64,000 bases of DNA from an uncultured Flavobacteriales bacterium (GCA_938085105.1 CALKGK010000052.1:1-64000), one strand, 5' to 3'. Counted from the first letter of the stretch, positions 43,126 to 52,094 are shown. Numbers and translations: made by a program. Notes: generated by a model from the sequence alone, not told the origin.

Positions 43126-43271
43126 TGCGGAAGTTCTTGCTTCAATTCAACGTTGTCTTTCCAAACCGGACAAGTATTGCACCTGTTTTTTTTGCGGAAA
43201 ATACTGCACGAACTGAGCAGTGCTATCACAACAAAAAGAAGAAGAAAACGAGTGGTATTGGAACGTTGCAT
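43122..43271 (-). CDS. Small lipoprotein, 49 residues
   Basis: ATG 43271 to TGA 43122 encodes 49 residues: a basic start (MQRSNTTR), a hydrophobic core (FLLLFVVIALL) and the lipobox LLSSC with Cys22, then SIFRKKNRCNTCPVW with a CxxC pair at Cys31/Cys34 and a short charged end. This is a clear lipoprotein signal followed by a tiny mature peptide of 28 residues. The TGA overlaps the ATG of the SprT-like gene (ATGA), so they are very probably translationally coupled. It could be a membrane-anchored peptide with a metal or disulfide site. No family is known to me with certainty. Confidence 0.72.
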   Translation of the reverse strand: MQRSNTTRFLLLFVVIALLSSCSIFRKKNRCNTCPVWKDNVELKQELPQ

Positions 43272-43375
43272 AAGTGTTTTTTGGAGATGGAAAATTAATA
43301 ATTAAACGAGGAGTATTAAAAATTATTCCGAAACCACCTGCAGAGCTACAAGCATTGACTTAATTTAGCCCTGTT

Positions 43376-44116
43376 ATGCAACTATTTTATCATACCGGAA
43401 GATATTTTGAATTGGTCTTCAATGCGTTTCGCCGCCCTGAGCGCTTTTCCATTTACTGGAAGCAGATTGTTCATGAGGTGGACAAGATTGGAGTGCAAAG
43501 TGTCGGGATCATTTCGCTCTTGTCGCTTTTCATGGGGGCAGTCATTTGTATCCAGACCGCGGCCAATATTGATTCAGGCTGGATCCCCGCTTACACCATC
43601 GGTTTTACCGTTCGGCAAACGCTGATCCTTGAGTTCTGTCCTACCATCATCCCTGTGATCATGGCTGGAAAAGTGGGCTCCAACATCGCTTCAGAAATTG
43701 GAACTATGCGCATCAAGGAAGAAATTGACGCTTTGGACATTATGGGTGTCAATTCTGCGGGCTACCTTATTCTTCCAAAAATTGTTGCAGCCTTGTTCAT
43801 CTTTCCCTTCTTAGTTGTGATTTCAATGTTTCTAGGGATTGGAGCTGGAGCAGTGGTTGGAGAACTCGCGGGTGTTGTTGGTTATGCGGACTATGAAGTA
43901 GGCATTCAGTATGACTTCCGTCCTTTTCAAGTGATCTACGCCATTATAAAAACCCTCGTGTTTGCCTTCATCATTACAAGCGTGAGTGCATATCATGGTT
44001 ACTATACCAAAGGTGGAGCGCTCGAGGTGGGTAAATCAAGTACGCAAGCAGTGGTGTACAGCATTGTTCTGATTATGGTGACCAATTACATCATCACTCA
44101 ACTCTTGCTGGTATGA
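43376..44116 (+). CDS. MlaE-type ABC transporter permease
   Basis: A 246-residue inner-membrane permease of the MlaE/YrbE family, part of ABC systems that move phospholipids between the membranes. It has about five hydrophobic segments and the family block AGKVGSNIASEIGTMRIKEE followed by IDALDIMGVNSAGYLILPKI and VAALFIFP. The conserved GYYTKGGALEVGKSSTQAVV near the C-terminus is also characteristic. The gene overlaps the ATPase gene by 4 bases (ATGA). No MlaD/MCE gene is in the window. Confidence 0.92.
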   Translation: MQLFYHTGRYFELVFNAFRRPERFSIYWKQIVHEVDKIGVQSVGIISLLSLFMGAVICIQTAANIDSGWIPAYTIGFTVRQTLILEFCPTIIPVIMAGKVGSNIASEIGTMRIKEEIDALDIMGVNSAGYLILPKIVAALFIFPFLVVISMFLGIGAGAVVGELAGVVGYADYEVGIQYDFRPFQVIYAIIKTLVFAFIITSVSAYHGYYTKGGALEVGKSSTQAVVYSIVLIMVTNYIITQLLLV

Positions 44117-44868
44117 TCGAAGTTAAAGACCTCTTCAAGTCCTTCAACGGTCAGCAAGTTTTGCACGAAGTAAACGCAACATTCGACCCAGGGAAGGTAA
44201 ATTTCATCATTGGGCGAAGCGGGTCGGGTAAATCGGTGTTGACCAAGTGCATCGTTGGCTTGTTTGAAGTAAGCTCGGGAAGCATTCTTTATGATGGTCG
44301 GGAGTTTACTTCCATGAATCGTGGAGAGCGAAAGGCCATTCGTCAGGAAATCGGGATGCTTTTTCAAGGTAGTGCGCTATTTGATAGCCTTACGGTCCTT
44401 GAAAATGTGATGTTTCCGCTCACCATGTTTGGAAACATGAGCAAAGAGGAAATGAAAGAACGCGCTAATTTTTGTCTGAAGCGAGTTCAACTTGAAGCTG
44501 CCCACAACAAGTTCCCCTCAGAGATCAGTGGAGGGATGCAAAAGCGGGTGGGAATTGCGCGAGCCATTGCCATGAGGCCAAAGTATTTGTTTTGTGATGA
44601 GCCCAACTCGGGACTCGATCCTCAAACGTCCATCATCATTGATAACCTCATTCGTGAAATTACAGTCGAATACGACATTACTACCGTTGTTGTGAGTCAC
44701 GATATGAACTCCGTGATCGAAATTGGCGATAACATCAATTTTGTGAATAAAGGCACCATTTGGTGGAAAGGAACACGAAACGATATCCTCAAAACAGAGA
44801 ACCAAGAGCTGAATGATTTCGTTTACGCCTCTGAGTTTTTGAAGCAGATCCGACACAATTTAGGTTAA
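44113..44868 (+). CDS. MlaF-type ABC transporter ATP-binding protein
   Basis: A 251-residue ABC ATPase partnering the upstream permease. Walker A GRSGSGKSVLTKCI, Q-loop MLFQGSALFDSLTV, ABC signature EISGGMQKRVGIARAIAM and Walker B LFCDEPNSGLDPQTS with the following Glu and the switch His in VVSHDMNSVIEI are all intact. The ISGGMQKR variant is typical of the MlaF branch. The pair likely drives retrograde or anterograde lipid transport that maintains outer-membrane asymmetry. Start and stop overlap with the permease indicate one operon. Confidence 0.93.
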   Translation: MIEVKDLFKSFNGQQVLHEVNATFDPGKVNFIIGRSGSGKSVLTKCIVGLFEVSSGSILYDGREFTSMNRGERKAIRQEIGMLFQGSALFDSLTVLENVMFPLTMFGNMSKEEMKERANFCLKRVQLEAAHNKFPSEISGGMQKRVGIARAIAMRPKYLFCDEPNSGLDPQTSIIIDNLIREITVEYDITTVVVSHDMNSVIEIGDNINFVNKGTIWWKGTRNDILKTENQELNDFVYASEFLKQIRHNLG

Positions 44869-44928
44869 GAGCAAAGAAAAGGTACTGACGTTTTTTTGAA
44901 TTCACTCGCAAAGACGTATCTTCCAAAC

Positions 44929-45594
44929 ATGCGTGAAGAAAACTTTGTTGTTTACGAACATGAAGAGCTGTCTGAAGAGGAATCCATTTCTCGGAGCGAG
45001 TCGTTTTATTCTGAAATGAATAAGCGGAGGAGTGTCCGCCACTTCAGCCAAAAGTCCGTCCCTGAAGAAGTAATTCAGAACATCATCAAGACTGCAGGAA
45101 CCGCTCCCTCTGGTGCCCACAAGCAGCCTTATACTTTTTGTGTAGTGAGCAATGATGAGCTTAAAAGCAAGATTCGCAAGATGGCGGAGCAGGAAGAGTT
45201 CATCAATTATAATGGGAGGATGAGCGATGAATGGCTGGATGATTTGAAAAAGTTTGGCACCGATCACATCAAACCTTTTATCGAAGATGCTCCCTATCTC
45301 ATTATTGTTTTCAAGAAGAGTTACAACGAAGGTGAAGAAGGGAAAACCCGGAATTATTACGTGAATGAAAGCGTGGGAATCGCTGTTGGTTTCTTGCTGG
45401 CTGCCATTCAGAATGCCGGACTCGTTGCCTTAACGCATACCCCAAGCCCAATGAATTTTTTGGCAGAAGTGTTGGGCCGACCGAAGAATGAACGCGCTTA
45501 TTTGAATATTCCCGTGGGCTACCCGCATTCTTCAGCAAACGTGCCTAAAATAGAAAGAAAAGAGCTTGACGAAATCGCCCAATTTTATCGGTGA
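44929..45594 (+). CDS. Nitroreductase-family flavoprotein, iodotyrosine-deiodinase-like
   Basis: A 221-residue FMN enzyme from ATG 44929 (MREENFVVYEHEEL); a TTG 11 codons upstream is less likely. FMN-binding motifs are RRSVRHFSQ and TAGTAPSGAHKQPYTF. The lid region EEFINYNGRMSDEWLDDL and DHIKPFIEDAPYLI holds Glu90, Tyr94 and Lys115, at the positions that bind the halotyrosine zwitterion in iodotyrosine deiodinases (human Glu157, Tyr161, Lys182, from memory). LTHTPSPMNFLAEVLGRP and IPVGYP also fit that subfamily. The likely reaction is reductive dehalogenation of halotyrosines, but the natural bacterial substrate is unknown. Cytoplasmic, single gene. A TATCTTCC lies just upstream. Confidence 0.87.
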   Translation: MREENFVVYEHEELSEEESISRSESFYSEMNKRRSVRHFSQKSVPEEVIQNIIKTAGTAPSGAHKQPYTFCVVSNDELKSKIRKMAEQEEFINYNGRMSDEWLDDLKKFGTDHIKPFIEDAPYLIIVFKKSYNEGEEGKTRNYYVNESVGIAVGFLLAAIQNAGLVALTHTPSPMNFLAEVLGRPKNERAYLNIPVGYPHSSANVPKIERKELDEIAQFYR

Positions 45595-45625
45595 GTCAGC
45601 AGAAAAACCGCGGATGCGTTTTAAT

Positions 45626-45657
45626 TTTGTTCAGTAATTGAACTTTTGTTTACTTTG
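45626..45657 (+). promoter_or_regulatory. Candidate promoter of the acpP operon
   Basis: TTTG at 45626-45629 and TTACTTTG at 45650-45657 are 20 bases apart, close to the Bacteroidota -33/-7 arrangement (one mismatch in the -7 box). It lies 30 bases before the acpP ATG. Confidence 0.5.
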
Positions 45658-45687
45658 CAGCCGATTTAAATCTCTAAACAATTCAGT

Positions 45688-45924
45688 ATGTCTGATATTC
45701 GTTCTAAAGTAACCGCAATTATCGTTGATAAGTTGGGTGTAGACGAAAGCGAAGTTTCAAATGAAGCAAGCTTTACAAATGATCTAGGGGCAGATTCCCT
45801 TGATACCGTAGAATTGATTATGGAATTCGAAAAAGAATTCAACATTGCTATTCCCGATGACCAAGCTGAGAAGATTGGTACTGTAGGTCAAGCAGTGGAA
45901 TACATCGAGAACAACACAAAATAA
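45688..45924 (+). CDS. acpP: Acyl carrier protein
   Basis: A 78-residue acidic protein that carries fatty acyl chains on a phosphopantetheine arm. The attachment site is Ser37 in [16 protein letters not shown]. Length and helix pattern fit AcpP. It is the first gene of the fatty-acid pair with fabF, which starts 9 bp downstream, followed by rnc, a common Bacteroidota order. Confidence 0.97.
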   Translation: MSDIRSKVTAIIVDKLGVDESEVSNEASFTNDLGADSLDTVELIMEFEKEFNIAIPDDQAEKIGTVGQAVEYIENNTK

Positions 45925-45933
45925 GCTACGTCG

Positions 45934-47181
45934 ATGGAATTGAAGCGCGTTGTAGTTACCGGTCTTGGGGCACTGACTCCCATTGGTAGTAATGTAACAG
46001 ATTACTGGAATTCATTGCTCAATGGAGTGAGCGGAGCAGCTCCCATTACCTTATTTGACGCCTCCAAATTCAAGACACAGTTTGCTTGTGAAGTCAAGAA
46101 TTTCGATCCGAACGATCACTTCGATCGGAAAGAAGCCAGAAAATTGGATCGCTTTTCTCAATATGCACTTGTGTCTGTTGAGGAAGCGATTCAAAATGCC
46201 GGCATTACTCCAGATAATATCGACCCAGACCGGGTAGGAGTTATTTGGGGTTCTGGAATTGGCGGTCTAGAAACATTCCAAAATGAATGTTTCAACTTTG
46301 CCCAAGGAGATGGAACACCACGTTTCAATCCCTTCTTTATCCCTAAAATGATTGCTGATATCGCCTCTGGGCACATCTCGATCAAATACGGATTTAGAGG
46401 TCCAAACTTTACTACCGTTTCCGCTTGTGCTAGCTCAACCAACGCCCTCATTGACGCCTTCACCTACATTCGTTTGGGTAAGGCCGATGTTTTTGTGGCT
46501 GGAGGTTCTGAGGCTGCAGTAAATGAAGCTGGAATTGGTGGTTTCAATGCGCTCAAAGCACTTTCGACCAACAACGAAAACTACCAAACTGCATCGCGTC
46601 CTTTCGACTCGACAAGAGATGGTTTCGTTTTGGGTGAAGGAGCAGGAGCCATCATCCTCGAAGAATACGAACACGCCAAAAAACGTGGTGCGCACATCTA
46701 TTGCGAGCTCGTTGGTGGAGGGATGTCTGCAGATGCTCACCACATGACCGCCCCGCATCCAGAAGGACTCGGAGCTAGCAACGTGATGAGATATGCACTT
46801 GATGATGCTGGTATGAGCATCGATGAGGTAGATTACATCAATGTGCACGGAACGTCAACACCTCTTGGAGATGTGGCTGAGTCGAGAGCCATTCTTGAGG
46901 TCTTCGGAGAGCATGCCTACAACCTGAACATCAGCTCGACCAAATCAATGACAGGACACCTTCTCGGTGCTGCTGGTGCTATTGAGGCCATTGCTTGTAT
47001 TTTGAGTGTTGTCAACGATGTGGTTCCTCCAACCATCAACCATGTGCACCCGGATGAAGAGTTGGATGCTAAATTGAACTTCACGTTCAACAAAGCACAA
47101 CACAGAACCGTGCGCGCTGCTTTGAGCAATACCTTTGGCTTTGGTGGACACAACACCTCAGCCATCTTTAGAAAAATCTAA
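45934..47181 (+). CDS. fabF: 3-oxoacyl-[ACP] synthase II
   Basis: A 415-residue beta-ketoacyl-ACP synthase that extends acyl-ACP with malonyl-ACP. The Cys-His-His triad is present: Cys165 in TVSACASSTNALIDAF, a His in NVHGTSTPLGD and a His in KSMTGHLLGAAGAIEAI. The N-terminal VVVTGLGALTPIGSNV is typical. Length matches FabF. It follows acpP after 9 bp and precedes rnc. Confidence 0.97.
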   Translation: MELKRVVVTGLGALTPIGSNVTDYWNSLLNGVSGAAPITLFDASKFKTQFACEVKNFDPNDHFDRKEARKLDRFSQYALVSVEEAIQNAGITPDNIDPDRVGVIWGSGIGGLETFQNECFNFAQGDGTPRFNPFFIPKMIADIASGHISIKYGFRGPNFTTVSACASSTNALIDAFTYIRLGKADVFVAGGSEAAVNEAGIGGFNALKALSTNNENYQTASRPFDSTRDGFVLGEGAGAIILEEYEHAKKRGAHIYCELVGGGMSADAHHMTAPHPEGLGASNVMRYALDDAGMSIDEVDYINVHGTSTPLGDVAESRAILEVFGEHAYNLNISSTKSMTGHLLGAAGAIEAIACILSVVNDVVPPTINHVHPDEELDAKLNFTFNKAQHRTVRAALSNTFGFGGHNTSAIFRKI

Positions 47182-47191
47182 GTCCCTTCTT

Positions 47192-47917
47192 TTGAACTTT
47201 GCCAATTGGTTCAAACGTACATCTCAACGTGAGAAAGAGCTCCGCGCTTTTGTGAAAACCCAATTCGGGTTCTCCTTGAGAGACTATGAACTTTACGAAC
47301 TTGCATTGAGGCACAGTTCTGCAGCTAAACGCATCGGAGGAGGAATCAAAAACAGCAATGAACGCCTGGAGTTTTTAGGCGATGCCGTGCTGGATACCAT
47401 AGTAGCCCATTATCTCTATTCGAATTACCCCAAACTCCCTGAAGGTGAACTCACCAAAATGAAGGCGAAGGTGGTTAACCGGAAAACGCTCAATCAGTTT
47501 GGGGAAAAGCTCGGACTAATGAAGTACATGCAGATGAGGCTTGGGAACCAAGAAGTGCATCAAACCATCATCGGAAACGCCTTTGAGGCCATCGTGGGAG
47601 CGATGTATCTCGATCAAGGATTCGAGCGAACCTCCAAAGTAATTACCCAATTGCTCGTGGAAAATCGAATTGATGAGAGCATCCATGAGATTACCGACTT
47701 CAAAAGTAGACTCCACGAGTGGTGCCAAAAGGAAAAAATGTCACTAACTTTCGAAGTGATGGAAGAGAACCAACAAGGCAAACCCGACGCCTATGTCGTA
47801 CAAGTCTTGGTGAATGATCTCCATCAAGGTAAAGGAAGTGCAAAATCCAAGAAAACCGCTGAACAAAAGGCAGCCAAGGAAGCTTTCCACCGTTTAAAAT
47901 TAGATGAGCTTAATTAG
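47192..47917 (+). CDS. rnc: Ribonuclease III
   Basis: RNase III cleaves double-stranded RNA in rRNA maturation and mRNA decay. The catalytic signature NERLEFLGDAVLD and the second acidic motif IGNAFEAIVGAMYLDQGF are complete, with a C-terminal double-stranded-RNA-binding domain (DFKSRLHEWCQKE, then GSAKSKKTAEQKAAKEAFHR). I choose TTG 47192, 10 bases after the fabF stop, giving 241 residues and a family-like N-terminus. ATG 47135 would add 19 residues inside the conserved end of fabF and is the alternative. Confidence 0.93.
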   Translation: MNFANWFKRTSQREKELRAFVKTQFGFSLRDYELYELALRHSSAAKRIGGGIKNSNERLEFLGDAVLDTIVAHYLYSNYPKLPEGELTKMKAKVVNRKTLNQFGEKLGLMKYMQMRLGNQEVHQTIIGNAFEAIVGAMYLDQGFERTSKVITQLLVENRIDESIHEITDFKSRLHEWCQKEKMSLTFEVMEENQQGKPDAYVVQVLVNDLHQGKGSAKSKKTAEQKAAKEAFHRLKLDELN

Positions 47918-47951
47918 TGTAAGTTGTACACTTATTGGTTATTTTTACATT

Positions 47952-48362
47952 ATGAAGCACCTCCTGAGTGTTGAACTGGAATTTGATTTTTTACTTTTCG
48001 GGCTGAGTTGCCACGAAAGAGAGTACCGATTGGCATGGTACATCAATAAAGAGTTGGGTCTGTTGTTCACGTGCGAGGAGGATTTGAAAGTACACCAAAA
48101 AAGCGTTGAAAGTGCTCACGCATTTTACCGTCATTTTGATGAAGAATCCGAGCTTCAAATTGTACTATTACAGAATAGATCGAGCGAGGGCTGGGTTTTG
48201 CCTGAATTGAAGGAGATTGACTTTTTTATCAAAGTGGAGTCGGACGGAGAGTTCGAAGAAGAAGATTTTTTTCAACGGCTGAAGAAAATCCCCGTAGTTA
48301 ATGCCTGCTTTAAAGTGGATCCCAATAAGCTCAAAAACAGAGAGAATTTAATTTTTGATTGA
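47952..48362 (+). CDS. IPExxxVDY-family protein
   Basis: A 136-residue protein from ATG 47952 (MKHLLSVELEFDFLLFGLSC); an ATG 16 codons upstream overlaps rnc and is less likely. The motif LPELKEIDFF (residues 83-92) corresponds to the IPExxxVDY signature of a Bacteroidota-specific family with no known function. The gene sits between rnc and pyk, which is the usual place for this family and supports the assignment. The protein is small and acidic, without signal peptide or membrane segment, and probably cytoplasmic. Confidence 0.85.
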   Translation: MKHLLSVELEFDFLLFGLSCHEREYRLAWYINKELGLLFTCEEDLKVHQKSVESAHAFYRHFDEESELQIVLLQNRSSEGWVLPELKEIDFFIKVESDGEFEEEDFFQRLKKIPVVNACFKVDPNKLKNRENLIFD

Positions 48363-48370
48363 AGCCTGAA

Positions 48371-49789
48371 ATGAAAAGAACAAAGATAGTAGCAACGATT
48401 GGTCCTGCGACCTCATCCTATGAAATGCTCAAGGAAATCATTCATGAAGGAGTGGATGTCATTCGTTTGAATTTTTCCCATGGTGCACACGAAGATCACA
48501 AAAAGGTGATTGAGCACGTGAGAAGAATCAATGCAGAAACCGATTACAACATTGCCCTCCTGGCAGATCTTCAAGGTCCGAAATTGAGAACCGATGATAT
48601 GACCGATAATGGAGTGGAGTTAGTGGATGGAACCGAAGTGGTGATTACCACGAAAAAAGTGCTCGGTACCTCAAAGATGTTCAGTACCAACTATCAAAAC
48701 TTCGCTCAAGATGTGAATGCCGGTGAAGAAGTGCGTTTGGATGACGGTAAGCTGCACCTCTTGGTAAAGTCAACCAACAACAAAGACCAAGTGATTTGCG
48801 AAGTGATTCACGGTGGTATTTTGAGTTCGAAAAAGGGAATCAACCTACCAAATACCAACATTTCACTGCCTTGTTTGACCGAAAAAGATTTGAAAGACTT
48901 GGATTTCGCCCTGGAACAAGATGTGGACTGGGTAGGATTGTCTTTTGTGCGTTCAGCCAGAGATATTATTGAATTGAAGCACATCATCCGAGAACGCGAG
49001 AAACACGCCCTGGTGATTGCTAAAATCGAAAAACCCGAAGCTTTGGATGAGATTGATGATATCATCCTAGAAACCGATGCCTTAATGGTTGCACGTGGAG
49101 ATTTGGGTGTGGAAATTCCAATGCAAAATGTTCCTTTGGTGCAGAAAATGCTCATCAGAAAGTGCAAACAAAACAGCAAGCCTGTGATTGTTGCTACCCA
49201 AATGATGGAAAGCATGATTACCAACATCACCCCAACCCGCGCCGAGGTGAATGATGTAGCCAACGCAGTATTGGATGGGACAGATGCTGTCATGCTTAGT
49301 GGAGAGACTTCAGTAGGAAAGTATCCTGCAGCGGTGATCAAAGCCATGGGGAAAATCATCGATGAGGTGGAAAATTTTGACAATGTCTACTACCATGAGA
49401 ATCCACCAGCAGAAAGCAGCGAAGACCGATTTATCTCAGATTCCATCTGTTACAACGCGTGCCGTTTGTCTAAGAGGGTGAATGCAACAGCAATTGTTAC
49501 CATGACTTTCTCTGGATATACTGGGTTTAAAATCTCGAGCCAGCGACCAAAAGCAACCACTTTTGTGTTTACTGGAAACCGCAAGATCCTCACCATGATG
49601 AACTTGGTTTGGGGAGTTAAGGCGTTTTATTACGATAAAATGGTGAGTACTGACCACACGATTGCCGACATCAAATACATTTTGAAGAAAAGTGGAATGG
49701 TGAAGGAAGGTGAACTCATTATCAACATCGCAAGTATGCCGATTTCTGAGCAAGGTATGAGTAACATGTTGAAGCTGAGCAAGGCCTAA
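48371..49789 (+). CDS. pyk: Pyruvate kinase
   Basis: The last enzyme of glycolysis, making pyruvate and ATP from phosphoenolpyruvate and ADP. ATG 48371 (MKRTKIVATIGPATSSYEML) gives 472 residues; a TTG 4 codons upstream is possible. Signature motifs: VIRLNFSHGAHEDH, the active-site VIAKIEKPEALDEIDDII, MVARGDLGVEIP and VATQMMESMITN, TPTRAEVNDVANAVLDGTDA then VMLSGETSVG. The C-terminal allosteric domain is present. It starts 9 bases after the IPExxxVDY gene stop and ends at a good terminator. Confidence 0.97.
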   Translation: MKRTKIVATIGPATSSYEMLKEIIHEGVDVIRLNFSHGAHEDHKKVIEHVRRINAETDYNIALLADLQGPKLRTDDMTDNGVELVDGTEVVITTKKVLGTSKMFSTNYQNFAQDVNAGEEVRLDDGKLHLLVKSTNNKDQVICEVIHGGILSSKKGINLPNTNISLPCLTEKDLKDLDFALEQDVDWVGLSFVRSARDIIELKHIIREREKHALVIAKIEKPEALDEIDDIILETDALMVARGDLGVEIPMQNVPLVQKMLIRKCKQNSKPVIVATQMMESMITNITPTRAEVNDVANAVLDGTDAVMLSGETSVGKYPAAVIKAMGKIIDEVENFDNVYYHENPPAESSEDRFISDSICYNACRLSKRVNATAIVTMTFSGYTGFKISSQRPKATTFVFTGNRKILTMMNLVWGVKAFYYDKMVSTDHTIADIKYILKKSGMVKEGELIINIASMPISEQGMSNMLKLSKA

Positions 49790-49820
49790 TTGAAAAGGCT
49801 TAAAAGCAAAAGGAAATGAG

Positions 49821-49857
49821 AAAAGGGACGCATCGTTGAACGATGGTCCCTTTTTTT
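49821..49857 (+). terminator. Terminator after pyk
   Basis: AAAAGGGAC-CATCGTT and AACGATG-GTCCCTTTT form a long stem with one internal mismatch (G opposite G), ending in TTTTTTT. It begins 32 bases after the pyk stop and is also near the end of the convergent OmpA/TPR gene. Confidence 0.85.
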
Positions 49858-49873
49858 ATGCTTGTTTGTGTGC

Positions 49874-52084
49874 TTAGTTTCTTAACTCAGCAGCCATTTC
49901 TTCGGTAATGAAAGCAAACTCTGCTCTTCTGTTTTTTTCGTGAGCCAAATCATCACAAGTTCTTCCATCTACACAGTTGTTCACGAGTTGTTCCTCTCCG
50001 TGCCAAGTAAGTACAACTTGTTTTTGAGTTATTCCCATGCCCGCAAGGTAACGCTGCACAGATTCTGCCCTTCTTTTTGAAAGATGCTCGTTGTAGGTTT
50101 TACTTCCGCGCGAGTCGGTATGCGTGCTGATCTGAACGACCAAGCTTGGATTTTCTTTAATCAATTCAGCCAAAGCGTTCAGTTGTTCTTTAGCTGCATG
50201 GCTCAACTTACTGCTGTCAAAACCAAAGTAGACATTGCCCATGTTTCTTTCAGACATCATAGCGTTGAGTCGATTCAGGTCTTCCTTGTTTAAACCAGCT
50301 TCGATACCATTCTTCATCCTTGCTCTTGGGTCTGGATAAACTTCAGAATCACTAGTGTTGGAGCCCGCAAGATCGGGTTCGCTGTCTTGATTTTCCTCCA
50401 TTTCCAAATCAGACGCTTTGTCTGCGGCAAGCTGATTGGTTTGTTCACGCAACTCCAGCATGGCCTTCATTCGGCGTTCATTCTCTTGAGCAAGTGCTTC
50501 ATTCGGGTTGATCAGTTTCTTACCTAAACTAGCAACATATGCCTCTTCTGATAATGAAATGTTTCCTGCGTCATAGTAAGTGTCTTGCAGTGGACCTTCA
50601 ACGCTGTGTTCAAAAATTGGCTCGCCGTGGGCATACTCTTTTCCGCCAAAATAAAAAGCCAATTCATCGCCAGCATTCACAGTAAACTGAAATGCATTCT
50701 GCGCATCCAAGGTAGTTTCACGAAGTTCACCACTAGTAATGTTTTTCATGGTTATGGTCTCTCCTTCTAAGGTTTGCATCATGTCAGCACTCTGCAAAGT
50801 AGCAGCAAAGATTTGCTTCATGAATTCCAAAGTGGAGAAGTAGTAGATGTTGTCCTGACCCTTACCGTCGCGGTTCGAGCTGAAATACCCCGATTCATTA
50901 TCTGCTTCATACATCATCCCAAAATCATCATGCGAGGAATTAATCGGAAAACCTAAGTTGACTGCTGGGGAATAGGTACCATTTTCTTCATTGCTCACAA
51001 ACAAGTCCAATCCGCCCAATCCAGCGTGACCGTCAGAAGAGAAGAACAATTTTCCATCTTCAGAGAGGAAGGGGAACATTTCATTTCCTTCCGTATTTAC
51101 AGAAGCACCAAGGTTCTGAGGTTCTCCCCAACCCGCTTCGGTTTTTTTGCTCATGTACAAGTCGGTTCCGCCAAAGCCTCCAGGCATGTTCGAGACGAAG
51201 TATAAGGTACTTCCGTCCATGCTTGCACAGGGGTGTCCGGTGGAATAATCGTTGCTATTGAAGGGCATGTCTGCAATTTTATCCCACTTATCCTCATCCT
51301 TATGTGCCTCATAAATTTTGAGGTTTACATTTCCGTTCTTGTCAAGAACTGGTCGACCATTTTTAATGTTGTTTCGGGTAACATAAATGGTTTCGGTAGA
51401 AGGATCGTAGTATGCCGGACCGTCATGGTACTTTGAGTTGATGTCTCCTTTGATGGGAGAAATCTGCACAAACTCATCACGAGCATCTTTTTCACAAACG
51501 TAGAGGTCGAGATATGAAAGTCCTTCGGCGTAATCTTCACCACCGGCCAAATTTCGAACTCCTGCTGAGGAGAAGAGGTAACCATCGCCATATTTGGAAA
51601 CACCAAAAGAAGGCTGGTCGGTATTCACTTCAAGTTTTTTCACGAAGTACTTCAAACTATCTGCCTGTAGGTCGTGGAAATATTTTGGATCACGGATGTG
51701 ACTTTGAGCTCTTTGATCTTCGGGCTCCATCATGGCATACCGCGCATACCAAAAGACACTCAAGGTGTAATCTTCTTTGGATTTTAGGGCTTCTGCGTAG
51801 TGGAGCATATCCGATGGGTTACTATCGTCAAGATCCAGGGTTTTTTTGAACCATTCGGCACTCTGGTCAATTCCTCCTAATCTTCGAAGGCAAAGACCAA
51901 TTCGACGAGTGAGCTCCGGATTGTCCTTTTCATGCTCGTAAGCCAGTTCATACATTTCAAGCGCCTGGCCGAAATCGAATTTATCGAAATACTTATTACC
52001 GCGTTCTAAATCGCTTTTTTGAGCTAATACGACATTTCCGCAAAGCACTACTAGGGTGAGAGCAACGTACTTTTTAATTTTCAT
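49874..52084 (-). CDS. TPR / PD40 / OmpA-domain protein (cassette B)
   Basis: A 736-residue exported protein with start ATG 52084 (MKIKKYVALTLVVLCGNVVL then AQ as signal peptide); an upstream in-frame ATG would lie inside the PorP/SprF gene. Domains in order: TPR repeats (about 25-130), PD40 beta-propeller blades (about 150-420, e.g. GHPCASMDGSTLYFVSNMPG), a linker with Glu/Gln-rich helices (about 540-620), and an OmpA domain (about 625-735) with VYFGFDSSKLSHAAKEQLNA, STHTDSRGSKTYNEHLSKRR and HEKNRRAEF. A Cys-containing insertion CVDGRTC precedes NRR, as in the cassette A copy. It is a PorE-like periplasmic T9SS accessory protein and the distal gene of the minus-strand cassette. Confidence 0.92.
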   Translation of the reverse strand: MKIKKYVALTLVVLCGNVVLAQKSDLERGNKYFDKFDFGQALEMYELAYEHEKDNPELTRRIGLCLRRLGGIDQSAEWFKKTLDLDDSNPSDMLHYAEALKSKEDYTLSVFWYARYAMMEPEDQRAQSHIRDPKYFHDLQADSLKYFVKKLEVNTDQPSFGVSKYGDGYLFSSAGVRNLAGGEDYAEGLSYLDLYVCEKDARDEFVQISPIKGDINSKYHDGPAYYDPSTETIYVTRNNIKNGRPVLDKNGNVNLKIYEAHKDEDKWDKIADMPFNSNDYSTGHPCASMDGSTLYFVSNMPGGFGGTDLYMSKKTEAGWGEPQNLGASVNTEGNEMFPFLSEDGKLFFSSDGHAGLGGLDLFVSNEENGTYSPAVNLGFPINSSHDDFGMMYEADNESGYFSSNRDGKGQDNIYYFSTLEFMKQIFAATLQSADMMQTLEGETITMKNITSGELRETTLDAQNAFQFTVNAGDELAFYFGGKEYAHGEPIFEHSVEGPLQDTYYDAGNISLSEEAYVASLGKKLINPNEALAQENERRMKAMLELREQTNQLAADKASDLEMEENQDSEPDLAGSNTSDSEVYPDPRARMKNGIEAGLNKEDLNRLNAMMSERNMGNVYFGFDSSKLSHAAKEQLNALAELIKENPSLVVQISTHTDSRGSKTYNEHLSKRRAESVQRYLAGMGITQKQVVLTWHGEEQLVNNCVDGRTCDDLAHEKNRRAEFAFITEEMAAELRN

Positions 52085-52094
52085 CGTTTTTAGT

